Positions 26,171-34,620 of a stretch of DNA of 37,820 nucleotides are shown here, piece after piece. Origin of the DNA: Dehalococcoidia bacterium. Lineage in GTDB: Bacteria; Chloroflexota; Dehalococcoidia; Bin125. The stretch's first letter is position 1. Every line of letters starts with the position of its first letter. Where the stretch lies: positions 1 to 37,820 of the forward strand of contig JAJDXE010000003.1 in NCBI GenBank assembly GCA_022825265.1, written 5' to 3'. Both the position numbers and the translations under genes were made by a program. The notes under the pieces were generated by a model. The model had not been told where the DNA came from, ran no database searches, and saw only the letters and a list, made by a program, of their open reading frames with translations.

Positions 26171-26200
26171 CGTTGGTCAGCGGGGCTGACCGCAGCAACG
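26171..26200 (+). promoter_or_regulatory. Hairpin between nuoC and nuoD
   Basis: GGTCAGC (26175-26181) and GCTGACC (26185-26191) pair perfectly around a GGG loop. CGTT (26171-26174) and AACG (26197-26200) can add four outer pairs beyond a bulge. No T tract follows, so it is more likely an mRNA-processing or stabilising structure than a terminator. The nuoD ribosome site lies directly after it. Confidence 0.45.
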
Positions 26201-26225
26201 AGACGAGGAGCAGGGAGTAGACCGC

Positions 26226-27389
26226 ATGGTCCAGCAGACCTTTGAAGGTGAAGTGCTCACTGAACCCGTCGTCGTCGAGCGTGAGTTCGAGACCGTCGAC
26301 ATGAACATCAACATCGGGCCGCAGCACCCGGCTACGCACGGCGTGTTCCGGATGGTGCTGACCGTTGACGGTGAGATTGTCAAGGACGCCATCCCCTACA
26401 TCGGCTACATGCACCGAGGCGGCGAGAAGCTCTCGGAGAGCCTCGATTACCGCGGCGCCCTGGGCTACCAGGACCGCACCGACTACCTGGCCGCGTTCAA
26501 CTCCGAGTGGGTCTACGTCAACGCCGTCGAGCGGCTGGCCGGAATCGAGATTCCTGAACGCGCCGAATACGTCCGCCTGATCCTGGCCGAGTTCAATCGC
26601 CTGCTCTCGCACTTCATGTTCATGGGCGCCTTCGGCACCGATGTCGGCTACTTCGGCACCGCCTTCACCTGGACATTCAAGGAACGCGAGCGGATCCAGG
26701 ACCTGTTCGAGGCCGTCTGCGGCGACCGGATTATGTACAACTACTTCCGCGTCGGCGGACTGGCCTGGGAGCCGCACGAGACCTTCATCGAGGACTCGCA
26801 CTGGGTGCTCGACCAGGTCGAAGTCGGCATTGGCGATGTCGACGACCTGATGACCAACAACGAGGTCTTTGTCGCCCGCTGCCGCGATGTCGGCGCGATG
26901 AGCGCGGACGAGGCGATCTCCTTCGGCGTCACCGGTCCGATGCTGCGCGCCTCCGGCGTGCCCTTCGACCTGCGCGTCGACGAGCCCTATTCGATCTACG
27001 ACCGCTTCCACTGGGAGATTCCGGTGGGCGAGCGCGGCGACGTCTACGACCGCTACCTCGTGCGGCTCGAGGAGATGCGCCAATCGGTCACGATTTTGCG
27101 ACAGGCGCTCGACCAGATGCCGACCTCGGGGCCGATCGAACCGGAACGCATGCCCGCTCGCCTACGCCCGCCTCCCGGCGAGATTTACATGCGCCAGGAG
27201 AATCCACGCGGCGAGTACGGGATCTACATGGTCTCCGACGGGACCGACAAGCCGTGGCGCGTGAAGATGCGCTCGCCATGCTTCCATAACCTTTCCTCGC
27301 TCAGGCCGCAGGTGATTAACACCTACCTCGCCGACGCGGTCGTGGCGCTTGGCTCGATCGACATCGTGCTCTGCGAGGTCGATCGCTAA
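26226..27389 (+). CDS. nuoD: NADH-quinone oxidoreductase subunit D
   Basis: NuoD (49-kDa subunit, related to hydrogenase large subunits) forms the quinone-binding pocket with NuoB. The 387-residue protein has INIGPQHPATHGVFRMVL with the conserved His near residue 34, GYMHRGGEKLSESLDY and YNYFRVGGLAWEPH. ENPRGEYGIYMVSDGTDKPWRVKMRSPCFHNL is the C-terminal segment. It ends GSIDIVLCEVDR, where most homologues have Gly in place of this Cys. The cysteine pairs of NiFe hydrogenases are absent, so it is a complex I subunit. AGGGAG stands about 10 bases before the ATG. Confidence 0.97.
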   Translation: MVQQTFEGEVLTEPVVVEREFETVDMNINIGPQHPATHGVFRMVLTVDGEIVKDAIPYIGYMHRGGEKLSESLDYRGALGYQDRTDYLAAFNSEWVYVNAVERLAGIEIPERAEYVRLILAEFNRLLSHFMFMGAFGTDVGYFGTAFTWTFKERERIQDLFEAVCGDRIMYNYFRVGGLAWEPHETFIEDSHWVLDQVEVGIGDVDDLMTNNEVFVARCRDVGAMSADEAISFGVTGPMLRASGVPFDLRVDEPYSIYDRFHWEIPVGERGDVYDRYLVRLEEMRQSVTILRQALDQMPTSGPIEPERMPARLRPPPGEIYMRQENPRGEYGIYMVSDGTDKPWRVKMRSPCFHNLSSLRPQVINTYLADAVVALGSIDIVLCEVDR

Positions 27390-27421
27390 TGCTGCCACAG
27401 CGCCCAGTGAGTCGGACCCAC

Positions 27422-27451
27422 TTGATGGGTGTAAGCCGGATCGCGTGTAAC
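27422..27451 (+). promoter_or_regulatory. Candidate internal promoter before nuoH
   Basis: TTGATG (27422-27427) and TGTAAC (27446-27451) are 18 bases apart, in the 92-base gap between nuoD and nuoH. A short stem ACCCA-CTTGA-TGGGT (27416-27430) overlaps the -35 box. It may give separate expression of nuoH-N, where nearly all other gaps are much shorter. Confidence 0.4.
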
Positions 27452-27481
27452 CTGCGTGAGCAGTCAAAGGTGGCGCGCTAA

Positions 27482-28690
27482 ATGGTCCTGAGCGAGTTCG
27501 CCGGCGTCAGCATGCCCGACTGGATCGACGCGTTGTTGCGCGTCATCTTCATCGTCGCATTGATGACGATCATCGCATTCGCGCTGATCTATCTCGAGCG
27601 CAAAATCCTCGCTCGCTTCCAGGCCCGCGTCGGTCCGACCCGGACCGGCCCGATTGGCACGCTGCAGTCGATCGCAGATGCGCTCAAGCTCGTGACCAAG
27701 GAAGACGTTCGGCCGATCACGGCCGACCGCTGGGCATTTGAACTCGCGCCGTACATGGCCTTTGTGCCCGTCTTCCTCGTCTTCGTGCCGATGCCGTTCA
27801 CCGAGACCTGGTTCATCCGCGACCTTAATCTCGGTCTGCTCTTCGTCTTCGGCGTGCTCGGCCTGAACATCGTCGGCGTCGTGATGGCGGCCTGGGGTTC
27901 GGACAACAAGTACGCGTTGCTCGGTGGCGTGCGAGCCGCGGCGCAGGCGATCTCCTATGAGATTCCGATGCTGCTGATCATCGTCGCCGTGGTGATGGTC
28001 GCGGCCAGCCGAATCGCGGTGGATGGCGATGCCTCGGCCGCCGGCTCGATCAATGCGATCGTCGGCGATCAGACCACGACGCCGTACATCCTGTTGCAGC
28101 CGCTTGGCTTCTTCATCTTCATCGTCGGCATGCTGGCCGAGCTACACCGCCCACCGTTCGACATGCCGATCGCGGAGTCGGAAGTCGTCGGCGGCTACTT
28201 CGTCGAGTACTCCGGCATGCGCTGGGGCATGTTTTTCCTGGCCGAGTACACCGCGCTCTTCCTGCTCGTGGTGCTGGCTTCCTCGCTCTTCCTCGGCGGC
28301 TGGAACTGGCCGTTCGGGGCGGACGTTGGGCTGGGCCTGCAGATCGTGCTGACCTTCGTCAAGACATCGGTGATGATCGTGCTTGTGATCGGATCGCGGG
28401 CGCTCTTCCCGCGTCTGCGCATCGACCAGCTCATGGCCTTCTCCTGGAAGGTGCTGCTGCCCTTCGCCATCGTCCAGGTCCTCGCCAACGGGATCATCCT
28501 CGCCTACGGCGGCGCTGACTGGGTGGTGGGACTGGTCTCCTTCGGGTTGCTCGTCGCGCTGGGCGGACTGGTCTACTACGTCATGCGCCGCAAGCAGGGC
28601 GAAGGCACTCGCACCGTATCGACCACGCCGGCCACGCCGCGCGTGATTACATCGCCAGAAGTCACCCCGGTCGAAGCCGGCGGCGACTAA
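27482..28690 (+). CDS. nuoH: NADH-quinone oxidoreductase subunit H
   Basis: NuoH links the quinone site to the proton-pumping membrane arm. The 402-residue protein has about eight transmembrane helices and the conserved YLERKILARFQARVGPTRTGP. The cytoplasmic acidic loop reads RPPFDMPIAESEVVGGYFVEYSGMRW. The usual Pro-Glu-Ala-Glu start of this loop is Pro-Ile-Ala-Glu here (Ile at 230), while Glu 232, 234 and 242 are kept. The protein is about 60 residues longer than typical, mostly from a polar C-terminal tail (TRTVSTTPATPRVITSPEV). AAAGGTGG precedes the ATG. In most clusters nuoI follows, but here nuoJ starts 25 bases after the stop. Confidence 0.97.
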   Translation: MVLSEFAGVSMPDWIDALLRVIFIVALMTIIAFALIYLERKILARFQARVGPTRTGPIGTLQSIADALKLVTKEDVRPITADRWAFELAPYMAFVPVFLVFVPMPFTETWFIRDLNLGLLFVFGVLGLNIVGVVMAAWGSDNKYALLGGVRAAAQAISYEIPMLLIIVAVVMVAASRIAVDGDASAAGSINAIVGDQTTTPYILLQPLGFFIFIVGMLAELHRPPFDMPIAESEVVGGYFVEYSGMRWGMFFLAEYTALFLLVVLASSLFLGGWNWPFGADVGLGLQIVLTFVKTSVMIVLVIGSRALFPRLRIDQLMAFSWKVLLPFAIVQVLANGIILAYGGADWVVGLVSFGLLVALGGLVYYVMRRKQGEGTRTVSTTPATPRVITSPEVTPVEAGGD

Positions 28691-28714
28691 GAGAACGGGA
28701 AGAGGGGCAACCGC

Positions 28715-29233
28715 GTGGAGGACGGCGTCACCGCGACTCAGGTGGTGTTTTGGATCCTGGCTGTGGTCATGCTGATCTCCGCGATCGGCGTGGTCACCGC
28801 CGGCAACATCGTCTACGCCGCGCTGTTCTTCATTGCATCGCTTGCCGGTGTCGCCGGCATCTACCTGATTCTCACGGTCGAGTTCATCGCCCTCGTGCAA
28901 CTGTTGATCTACGGCTCCGCCGTGGTCATCCTGATTCTCTTCGCGCTGATGCTGACCCGCGCTCGCGAGCGACCACAGGCGCTGTTCGGCCGATCTCGAC
29001 CGCTCGGCATCGCCGCCTCGCTGGGTCTCCTGGCGGCGTTGATCGGCGGCATTGTCGCCACGACCTGGGCCACGCCTGAGTCTTCTTCGGCGATTCAGCC
29101 GGTCGGACTGCAGGCCATCGGCGACGCCATCTTCACGCTCTGGATCGTTCCCTTCATCATTGTCGGCGTGCTGCTCTCGATCGCCCTGGACGGCGCGATC
29201 ATGCTCGCCTCACCTGATGAGGACGACAACTGA
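28715..29233 (+). CDS. nuoJ: NADH-quinone oxidoreductase subunit J
   Basis: NuoJ is a membrane subunit next to NuoK; its third helix with a pi-bulge is thought to change shape during coupling. The 172-residue protein has five predicted helices. VEFIALVQLLIYGSAVVILILFALML is the characteristic helix 3 segment with the conserved Glu, Tyr and Gly. The GTG start has GAGGGG 7 bases upstream. Its TGA stop overlaps the nuoK ATG by one base (TGATG), indicating coupled translation. Confidence 0.95.
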   Translation: MEDGVTATQVVFWILAVVMLISAIGVVTAGNIVYAALFFIASLAGVAGIYLILTVEFIALVQLLIYGSAVVILILFALMLTRARERPQALFGRSRPLGIAASLGLLAALIGGIVATTWATPESSSAIQPVGLQAIGDAIFTLWIVPFIIVGVLLSIALDGAIMLASPDEDDN

Positions 29234-29547
29234 TGCCGCCGCTTGACCACATCCTGATCGTCAATGCGGTGCTCTTCGCGATCGGCGCGATGGGCGTCCT
29301 CACACGCCGCAATGCGGTGCTGATCCTGCTCTCCGTCGAGCTGATGCTCAACGCTGTGTCGCTCAATATGGTGGCGTTTGCGGTGTACGGGCATGTCGAT
29401 TTCGGCAACATCACCGGGATCATCTTCGCCTTCTTCATCATCGTCATCGCCGCCGCCGAGGTCGCGCTGGCGCTGGGCATCGTCGTCCGGACCTTCCGCA
29501 ACCGCGCCACCGCGAACGTCGACGAAGTGAATCTCCTCAAGTGGTAA
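29233..29547 (+). CDS. nuoK: NADH-quinone oxidoreductase subunit K
   Basis: NuoK (104 residues, three helices) contributes two buried glutamates to the proton path. E36 lies in SVELMLNAVSLN and E76 in AAAEVALALGIVV; both are conserved in the family. The length is normal. It overlaps nuoJ by one base, and nuoL follows after 16 bases. Confidence 0.96.
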   Translation: MPPLDHILIVNAVLFAIGAMGVLTRRNAVLILLSVELMLNAVSLNMVAFAVYGHVDFGNITGIIFAFFIIVIAAAEVALALGIVVRTFRNRATANVDEVNLLKW

Positions 29548-29563
29548 CCGGGAGCATGCAGCA

Positions 29564-31498
29564 ATGATCTGGGCTGACCACGCATGGATTTTGCCGGCGA
29601 TCCCGGCCATCTCCTTCGTCGTGCTGTTCCTCTTCGGCCGCAAGCTGCCGCGCGGCGGAGACTTCATCTCAGTCGGCGCGGCGCTGGCCGTGTTCGTGCT
29701 CTTCTTCTTCGTGCTCGAGTCCCACCTCGACTGGCTCGGCGCCGGCCTCGGAGGAATCCGCAACGTCGGCACCGACTGGATCAATTTCGACAGCTTCGTC
29801 GTCCGGCTCGGCTTCACCGTCGACTCGATCGCGATGGTGATGGTCTTCGTCGTCTCGACGGTGGCCCTGATGGTCAATATCTATTCGACCAACTATCTGC
29901 GTCACCATGGCCGTCCCGAGCCGCGTTACTGGTGGTACTTCGCCGTGCTCTCGCTGTTCGTGGCGATGATGCTCACCCTGGTCCTGGCCGACAACCTGCT
30001 GCTCATGTTCGTCGCCTGGGAAGGCGTCGGCCTCTGCTCCTTCCTCCTGATCGGCTTCTACTACGAGCGCCGTTCCGCCGTCGAGGCAGCCAAGAAGGCG
30101 TTCGTCACGACGCGACTCGGCGATGTCGGCCTGTTCATCGGCATCATCCTTTTCTGGCGCGCGACCGGCTCGTTCCAGATTTCCGACATCATCGCCGCCG
30201 CCGAGGCCGGTCGCGTCAACGATCTGCCCCAGGTCATGGGCGACGGCTACCTGACGCTCTCGACCCTGATGCTCTTCCTCGGCGCTGCGGGCAAGTCGGC
30301 CCAGGTGCCATTCCACGTCTGGCTGCCCGACGCGATGGAAGGCCCCACGCCGGTCTCCGCGCTAATCCACGCCGCCACGATGGTCGTCGCTGGCGTCTAC
30401 CTGGTCGCCCGTTTGCTGCCGGTCTTCGAAGTCACGCCGGGCGCGTCCAACGTCGTCCTCGCGGTCGGACTGACCACCGCGCTGCTCGCCGGGATGATGG
30501 CGCTCGCGCAGAACGACATCAAGCGAGTGCTCGCCTACTCCACTGTCTCTCAACTGGGATTCATGTTCGTCGCCCTGGGGGTCGGCGCCGTCGGCATTGC
30601 CATGTTCCATCTACTCACGCACGCCTTCTTCAAAGCCTGTCTCTTCCTTGGCTCCGGATCCGTGATCCACATGACGGAGGAGCAGGACGCGCGCAAGCTG
30701 GGCGGCCTCTGGTGGCGGATGCCCGTGACCGCTTCAACCTTTATCATTTCCTCGGTCGCGCTGGCCGGGATCCCGCCGCTCTCTGGCTTCTTCTCCAAGG
30801 ATGAAATCTTCGTCGCCACGCTGGGCGGTGCAAACACGGCCGTTGCGATCCTGCTCGGCGTGGCCGCATTCCTCTCGGCGCTCTACATGGCCCGGCTGGT
30901 GATCATCACCTTCTTCGGTCCGCCCAAGGACATCGAGGTGATCAGGCGCGCCCGCGAGGCTGCCCCGACCATCCTGATTCCACTCGTCTTCCTCACCATC
31001 CTCACCTTCCTGATCGGCTTCGTGGCCTTCGATCAGGTCGGCGATGCGCTCGGCTTCCCCGGCGGAATCAACAACTACGTCTACTTCCCCGAGCCGCACG
31101 ACTTCCACTTCTCCAACTCAATCGCGGCCGTGACTGGCACCGTTTCTCTGCTGGGTTTCCTGACCGCGTACTGGTTCTTCTGGGGCCGAAACTCGCATCG
31201 CGCCCAGGCCGTGCGGGAATTCCAGCCGCGTCTGGCCGCGGTGATTGAGAACAAGTTCTACTTCGACGAGGCCTACCAGTGGGGCATCGACCGCGCGATG
31301 CTGCCGCTGGCCCGAATCGTGGCCTGGTTCGACCGCATGATCGTCAACGACACGGGGATCAACGCTCCGGCCGACGCGACGCGCTATGCCGCCTATTGGC
31401 TGCGCTACCACGTCACCGGACGGATTCCCGACTACGCGCTGCTCATGGTGGTCGGCGTCGCCCTGGCGGGCGGCCTCGCCTTCCTGCTGCGCGGCTAA
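29564..31498 (+). CDS. nuoL: NADH-quinone oxidoreductase subunit L
   Basis: NuoL is the distal antiporter-like subunit of complex I, with a long lateral helix. At 644 residues it has full length. The conserved Glu lies in LMFVAWEGVGLCSFLLIGFYY. VPFHVWLPDAMEGPTPVSALIHAATMV is the core helix pair, and SGFFSKDEIF carries the C-terminal lysine of the proton channel. The C-terminal part (FYFDEAYQWGIDRAMLPLARIVAWFDRMIVN) matches the lateral helix and final helix. GGGAG precedes the ATG by 10 bases. Confidence 0.97.
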   Translation: MIWADHAWILPAIPAISFVVLFLFGRKLPRGGDFISVGAALAVFVLFFFVLESHLDWLGAGLGGIRNVGTDWINFDSFVVRLGFTVDSIAMVMVFVVSTVALMVNIYSTNYLRHHGRPEPRYWWYFAVLSLFVAMMLTLVLADNLLLMFVAWEGVGLCSFLLIGFYYERRSAVEAAKKAFVTTRLGDVGLFIGIILFWRATGSFQISDIIAAAEAGRVNDLPQVMGDGYLTLSTLMLFLGAAGKSAQVPFHVWLPDAMEGPTPVSALIHAATMVVAGVYLVARLLPVFEVTPGASNVVLAVGLTTALLAGMMALAQNDIKRVLAYSTVSQLGFMFVALGVGAVGIAMFHLLTHAFFKACLFLGSGSVIHMTEEQDARKLGGLWWRMPVTASTFIISSVALAGIPPLSGFFSKDEIFVATLGGANTAVAILLGVAAFLSALYMARLVIITFFGPPKDIEVIRRAREAAPTILIPLVFLTILTFLIGFVAFDQVGDALGFPGGINNYVYFPEPHDFHFSNSIAAVTGTVSLLGFLTAYWFFWGRNSHRAQAVREFQPRLAAVIENKFYFDEAYQWGIDRAMLPLARIVAWFDRMIVNDTGINAPADATRYAAYWLRYHVTGRIPDYALLMVVGVALAGGLAFLLRG

Positions 31499-31529
31499 CG
31501 GATGAACGAGATAGAGAGAGGCGCACGGC

Positions 31530-33050
31530 GTGGACGCAGGTGAAGCTCTCCTCCTGCTCTTGCTGATCCCCGGGGCAGCGATGCTGCTCACGATCCTCGT
31601 GCCCTCGCGGCACGCCAACGTCGTGCGCTGGATCGCGCTGATCGCGACCACTGCCACACTGATCGATTCGATCTGGATCTTCGCCGTCTACGACTTCGCC
31701 CAGGGCGGCTATCAGTTCGATCTGCAGTACCCGTGGATTGAGAACATCGGCTTCCTTGGCGAGAACGGCATCTCGCTGCATCTCGCCGTCGACGGCATCG
31801 CCGCGCCGATGGTGCTGCTCAACGGGCTGGTCGGCTTTGCGGGCGTGCTGGTCTCCTGGAAGATCACGCACCGGGTCAAGGACTTCTTCATCCTCTTCAT
31901 GGCGCTGTTCACCGGCGTCTACGGCGTCTACATCGGCCAGGACCTGTTCTTCTGGTTCTTCGCCTACGAACTCGCCGTGCTGCCGATGTACCTGTTGATC
32001 GTGATCTGGGGCTCGACCAACAAGGAATACGGCGCGATGAAGCTGACCATGGTCCTGGTCGGCGGCTCCGTGCTGATTTTCGTCGGCATCTTCGCCGTCT
32101 TCGCCGAGGCGGGCGCAGGCACGTTCGATATGGCCGTCCTGCGCGATATCGAGTTCGGACGCGGCTTCGCCAACACGTTCTTCCCCTTCTTCATGATCGG
32201 CTGCGGCATCCTGGCCGGCCTCTTCCCCTTCCATACCTGGTCGCCCGACGGCCACGTCGCCGCGCCCACCGCGGTCTCGATGCTCCACGCCGGCGTTTTG
32301 ATGAAGCTGGGCGCCTTCGGCATCATCCGCCTGGGCATGGAGATCCTGCCCGCCGGCACCGACTTCTGGATGCCGGTCCTGCTCGTCCTGGGCGGCGTCG
32401 CTGCCGTCTACGGCGCGATCTCCGCGATCCACCAGACCGACCTCAAGTTTGTGATCGGTTATTCGTCCGTTTCCCATATGGGCTTCGTCCTGATGGGTCT
32501 GGGGACGATGAACAACATCGGCGTCAACGGCGCCGTGCTGCAGATGTTCTCACACGGCGTGATGACCGCCCTCTTCTTCGCCATGGTCGGCGGACTCTAC
32601 GACCAGGCGCATACCAGGGACATCCGCGTCTTCGGCGGGCTGGTGCGCAAGATGCCCTTGTTCGTGATCTTCTTCGGCATCGCCGGCCTGACGTCGCTCG
32701 GTTTACCCGGATTGTCGGGATTCGTGGCGGAGTTCCATATCTTCGTCGGCGCGATCGACACCTTCCCCCTCTTCGCCGCGCTCGGCATTCTCTCAGCCGC
32801 GCTGACCGCGATCTACGTGCTGCGTCTGATGGGCCGCGCCGCGCTCGGTCCGTTCAATCCGCGCTGGGACAACCTGAAGGAGCTCACCCGCTGGGAGATC
32901 GCCGCTGCGATCGTGTTGATCGCGCCGATCATCGCGATGGGCGTCTGGCCCGACCCCTTCATTGACCGGATCGCGCCCACGGTGGCCGAACTGCCGGGTG
33001 TTGATCAGATTGGCGGACTGTTCACGCTCAGTTCGCTGACCGGACGGTGA
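31530..33050 (+). CDS. nuoM: NADH-quinone oxidoreductase subunit M
   Basis: NuoM is the central antiporter-like subunit. The 506-residue protein has 14 predicted helices. FFWFFAYELAVLPMYLLIVIWG holds the key Glu, and FPFHTWSPDGHVAAPTAVSMLHAGVLMKLGAFG holds the conserved Lys. YSSVSHMGFVLMGL and LSGFVAEFHIF are further family motifs. The GTG start follows a purine-rich GAGAGAGG. The end overlaps or abuts nuoN. Confidence 0.97.
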   Translation: MDAGEALLLLLLIPGAAMLLTILVPSRHANVVRWIALIATTATLIDSIWIFAVYDFAQGGYQFDLQYPWIENIGFLGENGISLHLAVDGIAAPMVLLNGLVGFAGVLVSWKITHRVKDFFILFMALFTGVYGVYIGQDLFFWFFAYELAVLPMYLLIVIWGSTNKEYGAMKLTMVLVGGSVLIFVGIFAVFAEAGAGTFDMAVLRDIEFGRGFANTFFPFFMIGCGILAGLFPFHTWSPDGHVAAPTAVSMLHAGVLMKLGAFGIIRLGMEILPAGTDFWMPVLLVLGGVAAVYGAISAIHQTDLKFVIGYSSVSHMGFVLMGLGTMNNIGVNGAVLQMFSHGVMTALFFAMVGGLYDQAHTRDIRVFGGLVRKMPLFVIFFGIAGLTSLGLPGLSGFVAEFHIFVGAIDTFPLFAALGILSAALTAIYVLRLMGRAALGPFNPRWDNLKELTRWEIAAAIVLIAPIIAMGVWPDPFIDRIAPTVAELPGVDQIGGLFTLSSLTGR

Positions 33051-33055
33051 CACTG

Positions 33056-34612
33056 ATGGATCTTGAATATCAGCTGATCATCCCCGAATTCGTCATGGCC
33101 GGCTTGGCCGTGGTCATCATCGCCGCGGCATTGGCCTTCCGTAACGTCGATCAAAAGTGGTTCGGCTACGCCACGGCCGCAGGACTCGCGATCATCGCGA
33201 TCGTGACCGCCGTCGCCTACTGGGATACCAACGACGACTTCGGCGCCGTCCTCGCGGTCGACCACTTCACCGTGCTGTTCCGCGTCTTCTTCCTCGGCAT
33301 CGCCTTCTTCACGGTGATCGCCGCCGTCCAGTTCGCCGGCGATCGGCTCAAGAACCATGCCGAGTTCTACGGCCTGATCGTCTTCGCCACGCTGGGCATG
33401 ATGCTGCTCGCCGCCTCGCGCGAGCTGCTCACGGCCTATCTCTCACTTGAGTTGCTCTCGTTCAGCTTCTACATCCTGGTCGGCTTCAACAAGCTCAATC
33501 CCTTCTCCAATGAGGGCTCGCTCAAGTACATGCTGCTCGGCGCCTTCTCGTCGGCGTTGATGCTCTACGGCATCTCGCTGATCTACGGCGTGACCGGCAC
33601 GACGACCTACTCCGCAATCGGTCCCGACGTGGTCGAGGGCACCCGCAACATCGCGGAACAACTCGCCTCCTTCGCCGGCGGCAGCGGCGGCGTCGATCCC
33701 GACGGTGCGCGACCTGGCCTGCTGATCGGCCTGGTCTTGATCACCGCTGGCCTCGGCTTCAAGGTCTCAGCCGTGCCCTTCCACCAGTGGACGCCCGACG
33801 CTTACCAGGGCGCGCCGCTGCCGATCACCGCCTTCCTCAGCGCCGGCGGCAAGGCCGCGGCCTTCGCCTTCTTCCTGAGGCTGTTCTCCGAGGCCTTCCT
33901 GCCCGCCGCCGCCGAGTGGGTCTGGTTCGTCGCCATCCTCGCCGCCGTCACGATGATCGTCGGCAACCTGATGGCGCTGCAGCAGACCAACTTCAAGCGA
34001 CTGATGGCCTATTCGTCGATCTCGCAGGTCGGTTACCTGCTCGTCGGCATCGTCGCGCTCGACGCGGCCAACATCACCCAGTCGCAAGACGCCGCATCGG
34101 CGCTGGTCTTGCATTTGATCGGTTATGTCACAACCAACATCGCCGTCTTCGCCGCGATCATCGCCTTCTACAACCGCACCGGCCGAGACGATATCGTCGA
34201 CCTGCGCGGCCTCGCTGAACGTCAACCGTTCCTCGCCTTCGCCATCGCCGCGGCATTGTTCTCCCTCGCCGGTATGCCGCTCTTCGCCGGATTCGCCACC
34301 AAGTTCATCATCTTCCAGGCCGCCTTCAACAACGGCTTCCTCTGGCTCGGCGCGATCGGCGTGACCGCGTCCTTCGTCTCGCTCTACTACTACCTGATGG
34401 TGATCAAGCAGATGTACCTGTACGAGCCGGAGGGGTCGGACCGCGAGCGCTTCCACGTCTCACGCCCGCTGGCTGGCGCACTGGTCGTGTTGGTCGCCGG
34501 GGTGCTCTTCATCGGCCTCTACCCCACGCCGCTGTTCGATGTCATCCACAGTTCGACCGAGGGTCTGTTCGAACAGGCGGCGGCGCTCTCGGCGTCGGTC
34601 GTCGGCAACTAG
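33056..34612 (+). CDS. nuoN: NADH-quinone oxidoreductase subunit N
   Basis: NuoN is the antiporter-like subunit nearest the peripheral arm. The protein is 518 residues from ATG 33056, chosen because GGACGG ends 8 bases before it. A GTG at 33047, overlapping the nuoM stop, would add three residues. LSLELLSFSFYILVGFNKL has the conserved Glu; VPFHQWTPDAYQGAPLPITAFLSAGGKAAAF and GFATKFIIFQAAF carry the channel lysines. It is the last gene of the cluster and ends 8 bases from the convergent glutamine synthetase paralogue, with no terminator hairpin visible. Confidence 0.96.
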   Translation: MDLEYQLIIPEFVMAGLAVVIIAAALAFRNVDQKWFGYATAAGLAIIAIVTAVAYWDTNDDFGAVLAVDHFTVLFRVFFLGIAFFTVIAAVQFAGDRLKNHAEFYGLIVFATLGMMLLAASRELLTAYLSLELLSFSFYILVGFNKLNPFSNEGSLKYMLLGAFSSALMLYGISLIYGVTGTTTYSAIGPDVVEGTRNIAEQLASFAGGSGGVDPDGARPGLLIGLVLITAGLGFKVSAVPFHQWTPDAYQGAPLPITAFLSAGGKAAAFAFFLRLFSEAFLPAAAEWVWFVAILAAVTMIVGNLMALQQTNFKRLMAYSSISQVGYLLVGIVALDAANITQSQDAASALVLHLIGYVTTNIAVFAAIIAFYNRTGRDDIVDLRGLAERQPFLAFAIAAALFSLAGMPLFAGFATKFIIFQAAFNNGFLWLGAIGVTASFVSLYYYLMVIKQMYLYEPEGSDRERFHVSRPLAGALVVLVAGVLFIGLYPTPLFDVIHSSTEGLFEQAAALSASVVGN

Positions 34613-34620
34613 CGGCAGTT

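Noticed and set aside
28691..28714. A hidden nuoI between nuoH and nuoJ
   Set aside because: Only 24 bases lie between the genes, and no two-CxxCxxCxxxCP ferredoxin pattern occurs in any frame nearby.
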